A DNA stretch of 34,429 nucleotides from Bacteroidota bacterium (GCA_030706685.1 JAUZOA010000062.1:1-34429), one strand, 5' to 3'. Positions 16,638 to 24,847 are shown, counted from the first letter of the stretch. Notes: generated by a model from the sequence alone, not told the origin. A program made the numbers and translations.

Positions 16638-19601
16638 ATGCAAAAAAAGGCACTTCTTGTTGCATGCTTTTTTATTTGTACTGGCTGCTTTGCACAGCAG
16701 TATCCCTTTGTACATTATACGCCCAGAGACGGCCTGGTCAACTGCCGTGTCCGCAAAGCTTACCAGGACAGCAAGGGCCGGATGTATTTTAGCACTTTTG
16801 GCGGTTTAAGCGTGTACGACGGTGCACGTTTCAAGAATTATACCACGCAAAATGGATTATTGTCTGACCTTGTCAATGATGTAGTGGAAGTAGGCGATGA
16901 TTCATTGCTGGTTGCTATCAATACCTGCGGCTTAAATGTACTCGTGCGCGGCAAAATGAAAACACTCAATACAGGAAAGAACAATTGCCCTATCCTGAAC
17001 CATTTTTTAAAAAGCAAAGATGGAAACGTATACGCCAGCGCGGACGATGGACTATACAGGATAAATAAAAACGGTTTTGAAAAACTCTCTGTTGTTATCC
17101 CGGAACAGGCAAGGCCGGTCATCTACCTCGGCGACCTGGCAGAATACGGGGATTATATTGTCTTTACCACTAATGACCTTGGAAATTATGCCGGGCTTTT
17201 CCTGTATAGCAAAAAAAAAGATACAATAACAGATGTCCTGCGGCAAGTCACCATCCAGGGATTGGCCAGTGATCACAGGAATATTATATGGGTAGGTACT
17301 ACCGATGGAATGCATAACCTGGATACGGCTGTTCTCGATGCAGGCAAACTTGCGCTGAGACAACCTTATATTGCTTTGCCCCGCCATGAATCTTTTATAA
17401 CAGGTAATATAAAATTCAACCTGGAAAATGAGCCCTTAATCGCTTCTGATATGCTGGGAATTATTCATTATAACAAGGACGGATCTTCATCCGTCATTTC
17501 TTCTTCTGAACTTCCTAACAAGTTAATGACGAATTTCTTTGTTGACCGCGAAGATGTATTGTGGATATGCCATGATGGCAATGGCGTATATAAACTTTCC
17601 AATACAAAACTTCAATCCACGGGGCTTTTTATCCCGGGAGACCAGTCGGGAGTGAATAATGCTAAAGCTTTTTCGCAAAATATTGCATGGATTGTCATGA
17701 ATGACCGGAAATGGGTACTGCATACACCCGCTAAAAATAAAATCTTTACTATTACCCCGGATATGGATCTCTCTCCCATACAATACGATAAAACATATCT
17801 ATATGCCGGGCAGCTCAACAATCTTTATATAGCTCCGTTGCCAAAAAATAACGAATCAGTCATTTCCTTTAAAAAAAATATGACTTTGCCGGATACCGCT
17901 AACTTCGGAGCTTTCTCCGTCATTGACCCATCTGGCAATATCATCCTGTTTGAAAACCGTAATATTTGCGTATTGCAGGATGCAAAGCAGATAGCAACTT
18001 ACCCGCTCAATGCCACTGACCTGGCGCAGGGAATGTATATTGATAAAAAGAAAATGCTGTGGGTGATTAACCGAAGCGGCGGTTTAATGATCTTTTCTCT
18101 TCACCCGGATGACCCCATCCACTACCTCCAAAAAGAATTTCAGTTTGTCAAAGAGTTTGGAAACGCATCGCCGCGATGCATGACAGTTGATAAAAACGAA
18201 ACCCTTTGGGTCGGCACCCGGTATGATGGGCTAATGGCTTTTGAATATAAAAATAACCAGTTGATAAAACTGCGCCAGTTTCAAACACAAAACGGGCTAA
18301 CGGATAATTTTGTTACCACGCTCGCCTGTGATGAGAATGACAATATTATTATCGGTACACAAACCGGCATGGATCGCCTGGTAAAAGAGAAAGAAACCGG
18401 TTATCGTTTGGAAAACATCACGAAGAGTAATAATATTTTTGCCTATATCCGGTATATCTGGACAGATGTCAATAATGCGGCTTTTGCATTGACGAATGCA
18501 GGTACTATTTACCGGTTGGAACCCGTTCTTCCGCCCAAAGCTATTGCCCAGCCGCAATTAATTGTTGAAGAAATGAAAGTAAACGGGAACCCGGTTTCAA
18601 TGAACTTATCGCCCGTAAAGCTGAAATATTACCAGCGCAATATCAGTTTCAGTGTGGCAGCGCCCACTTTTATTGATGAAGGACAGGTTCAATATAGTTA
18701 TTCATTATCCGGCAGTGGCAATAGCGAATGGAGCGATACCAGCTCCGTAGCAGATATTAATTTGCTGAACCTCTCGCCGGGAAATTATGAGTTGCAGGTG
18801 AAAGCTTTTTTTCCTTCCACATCCTATTCATCCCGGGAGATCAAATTTCCTTTCCGGATTCTGCCCCCCTGGTGGCAGACCTGGTGGTTCCGGATAGCGT
18901 TTGTTTTTTTCCTGGCAGCTATTTCAATAACAGGAGTAAGGACCTATTATCGCCGCAAACTTGAAAAACAAAGAATCCTCCTGGAAAAACAACAGGCTAT
19001 TGAAAAAGAAAGAACCCGCATCGCGACAGATATGCATGATGATCTTGGAGCCGGCTTATCCCGCATAAAATTCCTGAGTGAAACCATTGGCATAAAAAAA
19101 CAAAAACAGCAACCGATAGAAGAGGATATTACTAAGATCCGTGAGTATTCCCATGAAATGATTGATAAGATGGGTGAAATTGTATGGGCGCTGAATGAAA
19201 GGAATGATTCACTGAGCGATCTTCTTTCCTATACCCGCTCCTATGCCGTGGAATATCTTGCACAAAACGGGATTGCCTGTACGGTGAGTTTACCGGAGCA
19301 ACTGCCCTCTTCATTTGTAAGCGGGGAATTCCGGCGCAATATTTTTTTAGCCGCAAAAGAAATTTTACATAACGTGGTAAAACATGCCCAGGCGGATCAT
19401 GTGACGATTACGATGCGTGTTAACCATACTCTTTTCATTGGCATTAAAGATAATGGAACCGGGTTCGACAGGGCCAATATAAGACCCTACAGTAATGGAC
19501 TAATCAATATTGAAAAAAGGATGAAAGATATGGGAGGAACCATGAATATTCAAAGCAAGAACGGAACAGCCGTAAACCTGGAAGTCCCTTTATCTCCATA
19601 A
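16638..19601 (+). CDS. Membrane sensor histidine kinase with Reg_prop beta-propeller and Y_Y_Y domain
   Basis: The protein is 987 residues. A Sec signal (1-20, ending CFAQ) is followed by an extracytoplasmic two-component propeller region (about 25-640) with repeated motifs such as DSKGRMYFSTFGGLSVYDG and ETLWVGTRYDGLMAFE, each followed by NGL-containing segments. A Y_Y_Y domain occupies about 660-740 (QYSYSLSG, SPGNYELQVKAF). One membrane span lies at about 751-770. The cytoplasmic part is a HisKA_3-type kinase: H800 in TDMHDDLGAGLSRI, an N-box around 907-917 (KEILHNVVKHA) and DNGTGF at 938-943. The architecture is the sensor half of the hybrid sensors that detect sugars or other extracellular ligands in Bacteroidetes, but without the fused regulator. 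Its partner is the LuxR-type gene 50 bp downstream. The ligand is unknown. Confidence 0.95.
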   Translation: MQKKALLVACFFICTGCFAQQYPFVHYTPRDGLVNCRVRKAYQDSKGRMYFSTFGGLSVYDGARFKNYTTQNGLLSDLVNDVVEVGDDSLLVAINTCGLNVLVRGKMKTLNTGKNNCPILNHFLKSKDGNVYASADDGLYRINKNGFEKLSVVIPEQARPVIYLGDLAEYGDYIVFTTNDLGNYAGLFLYSKKKDTITDVLRQVTIQGLASDHRNIIWVGTTDGMHNLDTAVLDAGKLALRQPYIALPRHESFITGNIKFNLENEPLIASDMLGIIHYNKDGSSSVISSSELPNKLMTNFFVDREDVLWICHDGNGVYKLSNTKLQSTGLFIPGDQSGVNNAKAFSQNIAWIVMNDRKWVLHTPAKNKIFTITPDMDLSPIQYDKTYLYAGQLNNLYIAPLPKNNESVISFKKNMTLPDTANFGAFSVIDPSGNIILFENRNICVLQDAKQIATYPLNATDLAQGMYIDKKKMLWVINRSGGLMIFSLHPDDPIHYLQKEFQFVKEFGNASPRCMTVDKNETLWVGTRYDGLMAFEYKNNQLIKLRQFQTQNGLTDNFVTTLACDENDNIIIGTQTGMDRLVKEKETGYRLENITKSNNIFAYIRYIWTDVNNAAFALTNAGTIYRLEPVLPPKAIAQPQLIVEEMKVNGNPVSMNLSPVKLKYYQRNISFSVAAPTFIDEGQVQYSYSLSGSGNSEWSDTSSVADINLLNLSPGNYELQVKAFFPSTSYSSREIKFPFRILPPWWQTWWFRIAFVFFLAAISITGVRTYYRRKLEKQRILLEKQQAIEKERTRIATDMHDDLGAGLSRIKFLSETIGIKKQKQQPIEEDITKIREYSHEMIDKMGEIVWALNERNDSLSDLLSYTRSYAVEYLAQNGIACTVSLPEQLPSSFVSGEFRRNIFLAAKEILHNVVKHAQADHVTITMRVNHTLFIGIKDNGTGFDRANIRPYSNGLINIEKRMKDMGGTMNIQSKNGTAVNLEVPLSP

Positions 19602-19616
19602 CTTTTGTTCTATTGA
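19599..19616 (+). repeat. 18-bp element shared with the secretome operon promoter (copy 1)
   Basis: The sequence TAACTTTYGTTCTATTGA, with T at the variable position, overlaps the stop codon of the propeller kinase and leads into the regulator's candidate promoter. The second copy, with C, is at 23609-23626. See the corresponding finding. Confidence 0.5.
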
Positions 19617-19643
19617 TTATTAAAAACCCAGCGATTACTTTCG
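19613..19643 (+). promoter_or_regulatory. Candidate internal promoter for the LuxR-type regulator
   Basis: TTG at 19613-19615, 20 bp spacer, then TACTTTCG at 19636-19643, the same -7 octamer as at nrdJ. The box ends 8 bp before the regulator ATG, so this transcript would be nearly leaderless and the regulator could be expressed independently of the kinase. Confidence 0.45.
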
Positions 19644-19651
19644 AAAACCGC

Positions 19652-20281
19652 ATGAGTATAACATTAGCCATAGTGGAAGACCTCGATGAAGTAAGAGAGG
19701 GTTTGGAGCAATTTATTTCTTTGAACCCCGAATTTGTTGTCCAGGACACCTACAAAACCGCGGAAGAAGCTCTGCACGAGATTCCCCGGCAAAAACCGGA
19801 TATCGTGATCATGGATATCAGCCTGCCGGGTATGAGTGGTATTGAATGTATCCGCCAGATAAAAAACAAGGTACCGCAAACGCAGTTCATGATGTTTACG
19901 GTATATGAAAACGATGAAAAAGTTTTTGAAGCATTAAAAGCCGGGGCATCCGGTTACCTGCTTAAAAATACCGGGTTGGTGCAGATGATCGAAGCATTAA
20001 AAGAATTGCACACCGGTGGCTCGCCCATGAGCTCCAATATCGCCCGTAAACTGGTTACTGTTTTTCGGGGGCAGGATACTAATGCGCCCCCTGTTGAAGC
20101 ATTAAGTAACCGGGAAAATGAAATCCTGCAACTGCTTTCAAAAGGGTTATTATATAAAGAAATAGCCGAACAGCTTTCCATTTCTACCGGAACCGTTCGC
20201 CAGCATATTCATAAGATCTATGAAAAACTGCATGTACAGAACCGGACAGAAGCAATTAATAAAGCATTCGGGAAAAATTAA
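19652..20281 (+). CDS. LuxR/NarL-type response regulator (partner of the propeller kinase)
   Basis: The protein is 209 residues. The receiver domain has the acidic pair E9/D10 (VEDLD), phosphoacceptor D55 in IVIMDISLPG, and K in YLLKN. The C-terminal LuxR HTH is intact: LSNRENEILQLLSKG, KEIAEQLSIS, TGTVRQHIHKIYEKLHV, NRTEAI. An open frame begins 13 codons earlier at TTG 19613, but that codon is the likely -33 element, and ATG 19652 gives the canonical start MSITLAIVED. The kinase gene ends 50 bp upstream. It should be the output of that sensor; its targets are unknown, though its own upstream region shares an element with the operon at 23686. Confidence 0.95.
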   Translation: MSITLAIVEDLDEVREGLEQFISLNPEFVVQDTYKTAEEALHEIPRQKPDIVIMDISLPGMSGIECIRQIKNKVPQTQFMMFTVYENDEKVFEALKAGASGYLLKNTGLVQMIEALKELHTGGSPMSSNIARKLVTVFRGQDTNAPPVEALSNRENEILQLLSKGLLYKEIAEQLSISTGTVRQHIHKIYEKLHVQNRTEAINKAFGKN

Positions 20282-20719
20282 TGCTCTTTTCCCCTCCGCC
20301 AGAACTTTAAGTAGTGGATCAGTTTGAAATATTGAAATTGCGATGTTGCCAAATAATTACCGGTTGAATTGTTGCCATAGTTGTTTTTTTTTGTAAATTG
20401 AAAGATGGAATCAACGGCAGGAAAGTTGACGCCGTGTTTTCCAATATTCTTCTTTTTTGTACGTGATTTTCACGAGACTTTTGCCTGATTCTTGCCTGAC
20501 TTTTCTCTGACCCTTTCCTGACCTTGACCTGACCCTCGCCTGACCCTGTCCTGACCCTGATGAGATCCTCCTGTATGGCTCCTCCATCCCTCCTGAATAC
20601 CTGCTATATGGCTACTATCTGCGGGTAATGAATGGAAACCATAAGAGACTACTGGTTTGGAGAAGTGAAATACTAACCCGCTTTGGGGGGGATTTCACAC
20701 TGACCCACGACCCCCACAT
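20282..20719. other. Convergent intergenic region with tandem repeats and possible coding remnants
   Basis: No intact gene is present. A poly-T run lies at about 20386-20395, a small perfect hairpin CGTGA-TTT-TCACG at 20462-20474, the degenerate tandem array at 20482-20560, and a G7 run (20685-20691) that can pair with C5 at 20711-20715 across a 19-base loop, possibly ending the leftward kinase/regulator transcript. On the minus strand one frame is open for 63 codons from 20469 to a TAA at 20278-20280 with protein-like composition but no start codon at its head; another starts ATG with MATIQPVIIWQ and stops after 19 codons. Both may be relics. Confidence 0.5.
20482..20560. repeat. Degenerate 11-12 bp tandem repeat, unit CCTGACCCTnn
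   Basis: The core CCTGAC or CTGAC recurs about seven times (GCCTGATTCTT, GCCTGACTTTTC, TCTGACCCTTTC, CTGACCTTGA, CCTGACCCTCG, CCTGACCCTGT, CCTGACCCTGA). Spacing alternates between 10 and 12 bp, close to one helical turn and not a multiple of three, so it is unlikely to be selected as protein. It sits between two converging regulator genes. Confidence 0.75.
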
Positions 20720-21343
20720 TCATATCAACTTATACTCCACGGCAAACCGGATCAGCATAGCCGTGTTCTTTACATTCAGCTTCGCAATAAGATTTTTGCG
20801 GTGGCTGTCTACCGTGAAAGGGCTTACAAATAATTTTTCCGCGATCTGGGGGTTGGTATACCCCTCTGCTATCAGTTCCAGCACTTCTTTTTCACGACGG
20901 CTTAAAGCCGGCAACTCCGTCCCCGAGGTTTTTTGATATTGCTGCAGCGCCTCCCCTACTTCGCCGCTGAAGTAAATAGAACCGTCGCATACAGCGTGAA
21001 TAGCTTTCAGCAATTCATCTTTGGATGAATTTTTTAAAATATACCCGGATGCGCCATTCTCCATCATTTTCTTTATATACAATCCCTGGTTGAACGTGCT
21101 TAAGCCCAGTACAAAAATGCCAGGGTACTTTTCTTTTATCACAGCGCATAAATCAACGCCATTTGTATCCGGCAGGTTAATGTCCATGAGAATGATATCA
21201 GCCGTATTATTGACAAAGAATCCAAGACAGGATTGCGCATTCATGGCCTGGCCCGCCCATTCGATATCTTTTTCATGCTGCAATAAAGAACGGATGCCCT
21301 CAATAACAACCGGGTGGTCGTCTACAATAAATACCCTGATCAT
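20720..21343 (-). CDS. LuxR/NarL-type response regulator (partner of the TPR kinase)
   Basis: The protein is 207 residues. The receiver has D8/D9 (VDDH), phosphoacceptor D54 in ILMDINLPD, and K in YILKNSS. The LuxR HTH begins at LSRREKEVLELIAEG and continues PQIAEKLFVSPFTVDSHRKNLIAKLNV. Its ATG lies 3 bp after the stop codon of the kinase gene, so the two are cotranscribed and probably translationally coupled. It resembles the other LuxR-type regulator in this window only in overall plan. By position it may control the divergent secreted-protein operon starting at 23686, but this is inference. Confidence 0.95.
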   Translation of the reverse strand: MIRVFIVDDHPVVIEGIRSLLQHEKDIEWAGQAMNAQSCLGFFVNNTADIILMDINLPDTNGVDLCAVIKEKYPGIFVLGLSTFNQGLYIKKMMENGASGYILKNSSKDELLKAIHAVCDGSIYFSGEVGEALQQYQKTSGTELPALSRREKEVLELIAEGYTNPQIAEKLFVSPFTVDSHRKNLIAKLNVKNTAMLIRFAVEYKLI

Positions 21344-21346
21344 ATT

Positions 21347-23350
21347 TTATACATTAAATTCGACGGAAACAGAAGTCCCCTTGTTTATTTCGGAATGAAT
21401 ATCCAAATGACCCTTCAGGTATTCTACCCTGGACCGGATATTCGTCCAGCCCGCTCCCCTGTTATTTTCCAGTATGGCTGTATTAAAGCCCTTGCCATTA
21501 TCTTCTACCAGTACATTTAACCGGTTATCCTCCCGGATCATTTGTACGAGTACTTCGGTAGCAGCAGCATGCTTCAATACATTGTTCAGTAATTCCTGTA
21601 CGATCCGGTAGATAATAATTTCTGCGGAACTGTCAACACGGTCATTCATGCCGAAGGATTGATATTTTACAGTCAGCAGCTTTGTCGCTGTCACAGAGTT
21701 ACAGTATTCTTTCAAAGCCTCATCGAGTCCAAACTTAGTAAGCATTTCCGGCATCATATTGTGGGCCACGCGCCGCAACTCTTTTATAGAAGCATCAATC
21801 ATATCCAATGAGCGCTCAAACACCGCCATATTATCGGGTGTTATAATCAAATTGTCTTTCATATTGTTCAGTGAATATTTTACACCTGATAACATGCCAC
21901 CGAGTCCGTCGTGCAAATCCTTTGCAAGGCGGCCCCTTTCTTCTTCCTGCCCTTTCAGCATAGCATCTACGGCCATCAATTGGCGATCCTTCTCCAGCTC
22001 ACTGATCTTTTGTTGCTGCAACTGCTGTTTTTGCCGGTAATTCCGGTATATCAAAAAGCCCAGCACTAACAATCCTGCCAGGGAGCCTACTAATATATAA
22101 TTAAGCGTGGATTTTTGTTTGATGGATAAAGCCTGTATCTGCTTATCCTTTTGCAGTTGAATAATCTCCTTTTCTTTTTCAGCCGCCTGGTATTTATTTT
22201 CAATTTCCGCTACAGCGGCTTTTGATTCGATAGTTTTTAAGCTGTCATTGATAGCATCAGCCTGTTTCAGGTAAATATAGGCCTGGGCAGGATGATTGGT
22301 TTTGTCTTCAACATTTACCAGGTTTCTTAACGTTTCCAGTTCTTCTTTCAGGTAATTATTGGCAACAGTTACAGGCAAAGCAGTTAAAAGATATTTCCTG
22401 GCTGAATTATAATCATCAAATTTCTGATAACATTCAGCAATCGCCCGGTTGATAGCACAAATATTGAACAGGTCGTTACCTTTTTCTGCTTCGGCCAGGG
22501 CTTTTTTATAATAGAAAACAGACTGGTCGTAATCCTTCTTGTTCCGGTAAATAGCCGCACTGCGGCTAAAAAAGTAATAATTTAATTTATGTTTGTTGAG
22601 TTTTTCTGCCAGCGGTTTTGCCTGCTGCACATAAAACAATGCGGAATCAACCTGTGAAAGCGAAACTAAATCATCACTCACATAGAAATACGTCATAGCC
22701 AGCATTTCCTCATTTTTATCCAGTAACCTGTAAGGGATAGCCGCTTCATCGTATTCCAGGGCTTTCTCCGGTTGTTTGAGATCATAATAAATGGTAGAAA
22801 TGCTGCCGTAATAATTGGCAATAGCTTCATTCTTTTCCGGATCATCGGACAATTTCCAGGCTTCCACCGCTTCCAGGAAAAGGGGTATGGCTTCTTTGTA
22901 CTTTCCCTCCTTACTTAAAATAATTCCTTTCTGGCTTTTACAGGTAGCGATAGAAAGCTTCGATTGCTGCACATCGGATAAGGATAATTTCCGGGCCATA
23001 TTTTTCTCATAATAACTAATAGCTGTATCCAGCAAAGGCATTACATCCAATTTACTTACATTAATAAATAATTTGGCTTTCATTTCATAATAATTAGCCA
23101 CCTGGAACAGGTAGTGCATTTTTTCCGCCTTTGTGTGCCCCTGCTCAAGATATTGCATTGCTTTTGCCGTATCATACCCATAATACTCTTCCGCAAGATT
23201 ATAAAGGAGTGTTATCCGGGAAGTATCATCTTTTGGATGCTTCAAATCATTTTCCATGCTATCAATGCGGCGGTTCTGGGAAAAAGCAAAGAGTGAGCAT
23301 TGCAACCAAATACTTAACAGCAGTATATTATTTATGCAAGAACGAAACAT
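21347..23350 (-). CDS. TPR-repeat sensor histidine kinase (HisKA_3 type)
   Basis: The protein is 667 residues from the start I chose. The open frame extends to an ATG at 23494, but ATG 23350 gives a proper N-terminal signal (MFRSCINNILLLSIW to FAFSQ). Residues about 30-380 are tandem TPR helices (for example GKYKEAIPLFLEAVEAW, KQPEKALEYDEAAIPY, KDYDQSVFYYKKALAEAEKG), predicted periplasmic, followed by a coiled coil, a single membrane span at 418-435 and a second coiled coil. The kinase core has H480 in KDLHDGLGGMLSG, N589 in LLNNVLKHA, and DNGKGF then GAGWTNIRSRVEYL as ATP-binding boxes. The TPR region is likely to sense a protein or peptide. The regulator gene follows after 3 bp. Confidence 0.94.
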   Translation of the reverse strand: MFRSCINNILLLSIWLQCSLFAFSQNRRIDSMENDLKHPKDDTSRITLLYNLAEEYYGYDTAKAMQYLEQGHTKAEKMHYLFQVANYYEMKAKLFINVSKLDVMPLLDTAISYYEKNMARKLSLSDVQQSKLSIATCKSQKGIILSKEGKYKEAIPLFLEAVEAWKLSDDPEKNEAIANYYGSISTIYYDLKQPEKALEYDEAAIPYRLLDKNEEMLAMTYFYVSDDLVSLSQVDSALFYVQQAKPLAEKLNKHKLNYYFFSRSAAIYRNKKDYDQSVFYYKKALAEAEKGNDLFNICAINRAIAECYQKFDDYNSARKYLLTALPVTVANNYLKEELETLRNLVNVEDKTNHPAQAYIYLKQADAINDSLKTIESKAAVAEIENKYQAAEKEKEIIQLQKDKQIQALSIKQKSTLNYILVGSLAGLLVLGFLIYRNYRQKQQLQQQKISELEKDRQLMAVDAMLKGQEEERGRLAKDLHDGLGGMLSGVKYSLNNMKDNLIITPDNMAVFERSLDMIDASIKELRRVAHNMMPEMLTKFGLDEALKEYCNSVTATKLLTVKYQSFGMNDRVDSSAEIIIYRIVQELLNNVLKHAAATEVLVQMIREDNRLNVLVEDNGKGFNTAILENNRGAGWTNIRSRVEYLKGHLDIHSEINKGTSVSVEFNV

Positions 23351-23379
23351 GTAACATCGCTGTTTTAAAAGCAGTGGCT

Positions 23380-23412
23380 TAAAATTACTCTTTCCTTTTA
23401 CACAGTTCCAAA
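23380..23412 (-). promoter_or_regulatory. Candidate promoter of the TPR kinase/regulator pair
   Basis: On the minus strand TTTG (23412-23409) and TAATTTTA (23387-23380) are separated by 21 bp, an approximate match to the Bacteroidetes consensus (last position of the -7 box deviates). A start near 23373 would give a leader of about 22 nt before ATG 23350 and supports that start over the upstream ATG at 23494, which would lie outside the transcript. Confidence 0.35.
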
Positions 23413-23685
23413 TACCCGGTAAAAATTCACCTTTTCCGGTGATTTTTTGAAAGACAGGCACAATCCCTGTTTCAGGGGATTGACCTGTTATCATCGTCCT
23501 GTTATTTTTGGTTTATCATTCTTAGTTACTAAAAATAGATAAGCTCTTACCCGGCATACCCGGATACATGGAAGAAGAATTATAAACGAAACCGGAGTAC
23601 AGGAAGACTAACTTTCGTTCTATTGACAATTATAAAAGGGTCATTTATTTTCATTAAGCCCAAATGAAATCAATCAAAAATTTAT
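23413..23685. other. Divergent intergenic region between TPR kinase and secreted-protein operon
   Basis: It carries the regulatory region of the rightward operon. Besides the shared 18-bp element, TTG at 23623-23625 is followed after 20 bp by TATTTTCA, a weak -7 box. An out-of-frame ATG at 23664 precedes the true start. No small gene is recognisable. Confidence 0.5.
23609..23626 (+). repeat. 18-bp element shared with the LuxR-type regulator promoter (copy 2)
   Basis: TAACTTTYGTTCTATTGA with C at the variable position; 17 of 18 bases match 19599-19616. It sits 60 bp upstream of the first gene of the operon and contains an ACTTTCG core like the -7 boxes at nrdJ and the regulator, so it may itself be a promoter or a binding site overlapping one. 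Confidence 0.5.
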
Positions 23686-24195
23686 ATGAAACAAATTATT
23701 TTTTTCCCGGTCTTTGCGCTGGCAGGATTATTTGCTGCCGCTCAGGAGAGATGGCAGGCCGACGTAAGTGTTACTTCGGTAACCCTTGGCAACGCCACCA
23801 TTACAAAGCAGCCTCCTATTCTTAACAATCCGAAGATTCCCGCTGCCACAAACAGCAGCACTACAACGCCGGCCACTTCTTCCAACCTGAAGTGCTCCAT
23901 TACAGTACATAATGAAAATGATGACGACGCATACGGAACCACATTGGTGGTGGTATTACCGGTGGAAGTTTCTGTTATTTCGATGTCGCCCGGCGGAACG
24001 ACTCATACTGCCAGTACCGGCAATCAATATATCGCCTACATCACATTCGATCTCGGTCATATGACGGTAGGCCAAAACAGTACCGTGGAAGTCATATTTA
24101 CCAAATCAAAATACACCAACAAAGTAGGCGCATTCGCCTATAGCGGTTCGCCGGATCCTAACCCGACCAATAATTATAAGGATACGACTTTCTGA
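23686..24195 (+). CDS. Small secreted Ig-like (DUF11/CARDB-like) protein, paralogue A
   Basis: The protein is 169 residues with a Sec signal (1-19, ending FAAAQ). The mature part has alternating hydrophobic strands: ADVSVTSVTLGNATITKQPP, a Pro/Thr/Ser-rich linker (about 45-68), LKCSITVHNENDDD, LVVVLPVEVSVISMSP, FDLGHMTVGQNSTVEVIFT and a closing DPNPTNN motif. This is the layout of DUF11/CARDB-type Ig-like modules used in surface and matrix proteins; no catalytic residues are evident. One cysteine (C71) remains in the mature protein. It is the first gene of the rightward cluster and is homologous to the next gene. Family assignment is by pattern and is moderate. Confidence 0.8.
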   Translation: MKQIIFFPVFALAGLFAAAQERWQADVSVTSVTLGNATITKQPPILNNPKIPAATNSSTTTPATSSNLKCSITVHNENDDDAYGTTLVVVLPVEVSVISMSPGGTTHTASTGNQYIAYITFDLGHMTVGQNSTVEVIFTKSKYTNKVGAFAYSGSPDPNPTNNYKDTTF

Positions 24196-24254
24196 TAAAG
24201 AAAAGAGATAAGATATTCCGTTGATGATAGGTAACTCTTTCTAAAACTATTTTT

Positions 24255-24773
24255 ATGAAACAGGTATTTTACATGGTTCTATGTGTTTGCTTTTTCAATA
24301 TTGCCTCAGGCCAGAAACTGACAACGCCGCCTCCCAAAAAAATACCGGCCGACCTGAGTATTGTTTCAATAACATTTGAAAACGCCACCATTACAAAGCA
24401 ACCTTCTATTATTCCAGGCCCGAACGGAACTCAGCCGGCTAATAAACCAGTTACTTCACCCAACCCGGCTGTTAAATGTACCGTGGTGATCCGCAACGAT
24501 TATAGCGACTCCTACTATGTAGTATTGGCTGTTTCATTTCCACCCGATGCAACCATCTTATCAAGACCTGTAAGCAGCAGCATCCCAGAGAGACAAGGTT
24601 CATTCCCGCAGGTTACGATGAACTTCGGGCACATGACAGCAGGACAAACTGCATCAGCCGAATTTGTTTTTACTCCTTCGAAATATAAGAATGCTGTAAT
24701 GGCGAATATTATAAGCAGCCCGATGGATGAGGTTACCGGCAACAACTCTAAAAGCGCATTATTCAAAAATTAA
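24255..24773 (+). CDS. Small secreted Ig-like (DUF11/CARDB-like) protein, paralogue B
   Basis: The protein is 172 residues with a Sec signal (1-19, ending IASGQ). It mirrors its neighbour: ADLSIVSITFENATITKQPS, a Pro-rich linker, VKCTVVIRNDYSDSYYVV, FPPDATILSRPV, MNFGHMTAGQTASAEFVFT, SKYKNAV and a final TGNNSKSALF. The two genes share an exact 20-bp run (AACGCCACCATTACAAAGCA), evidence for tandem duplication. The linkers and loops have diverged, so the copies may pair with different partners. Gap to the upstream gene is 59 bp and to the next 74 bp, with a hairpin in the latter. No function can be assigned. Confidence 0.8.
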   Translation: MKQVFYMVLCVCFFNIASGQKLTTPPPKKIPADLSIVSITFENATITKQPSIIPGPNGTQPANKPVTSPNPAVKCTVVIRNDYSDSYYVVLAVSFPPDATILSRPVSSSIPERQGSFPQVTMNFGHMTAGQTASAEFVFTPSKYKNAVMANIISSPMDEVTGNNSKSALFKN

Positions 24774-24786
24774 AAACTAATACAAC

Positions 24787-24818
24787 GATTCATTAAGCTG
24801 AGATCGCTCAAATGAATC
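24787..24818 (+). terminator. Hairpin inside the secreted-protein cluster
   Basis: Perfect 8-bp arms GATTCATT and AATGAATC enclose an inner GAG/CTC pairing with an ATCG loop. It is followed by a short T-run (CTTTC), not a full U-tract, so it may be a leaky terminator or an mRNA processing/stability element that makes the first two genes more abundant than the rest. Confidence 0.4.
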
Positions 24819-24847
24819 TTTCAAAATCAAACTACTAAAAGCATTTT

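Noticed and set aside
20628-20936. Plus-strand 102-codon frame over the end of the second LuxR-type gene
   Set aside because: Most of it is antisense to the well-supported HTH region and it has no family resemblance.
23351-23494. 48-residue N-terminal extension of the TPR kinase
   Set aside because: It would place the signal peptide internally, and the candidate promoter lies inside this stretch.
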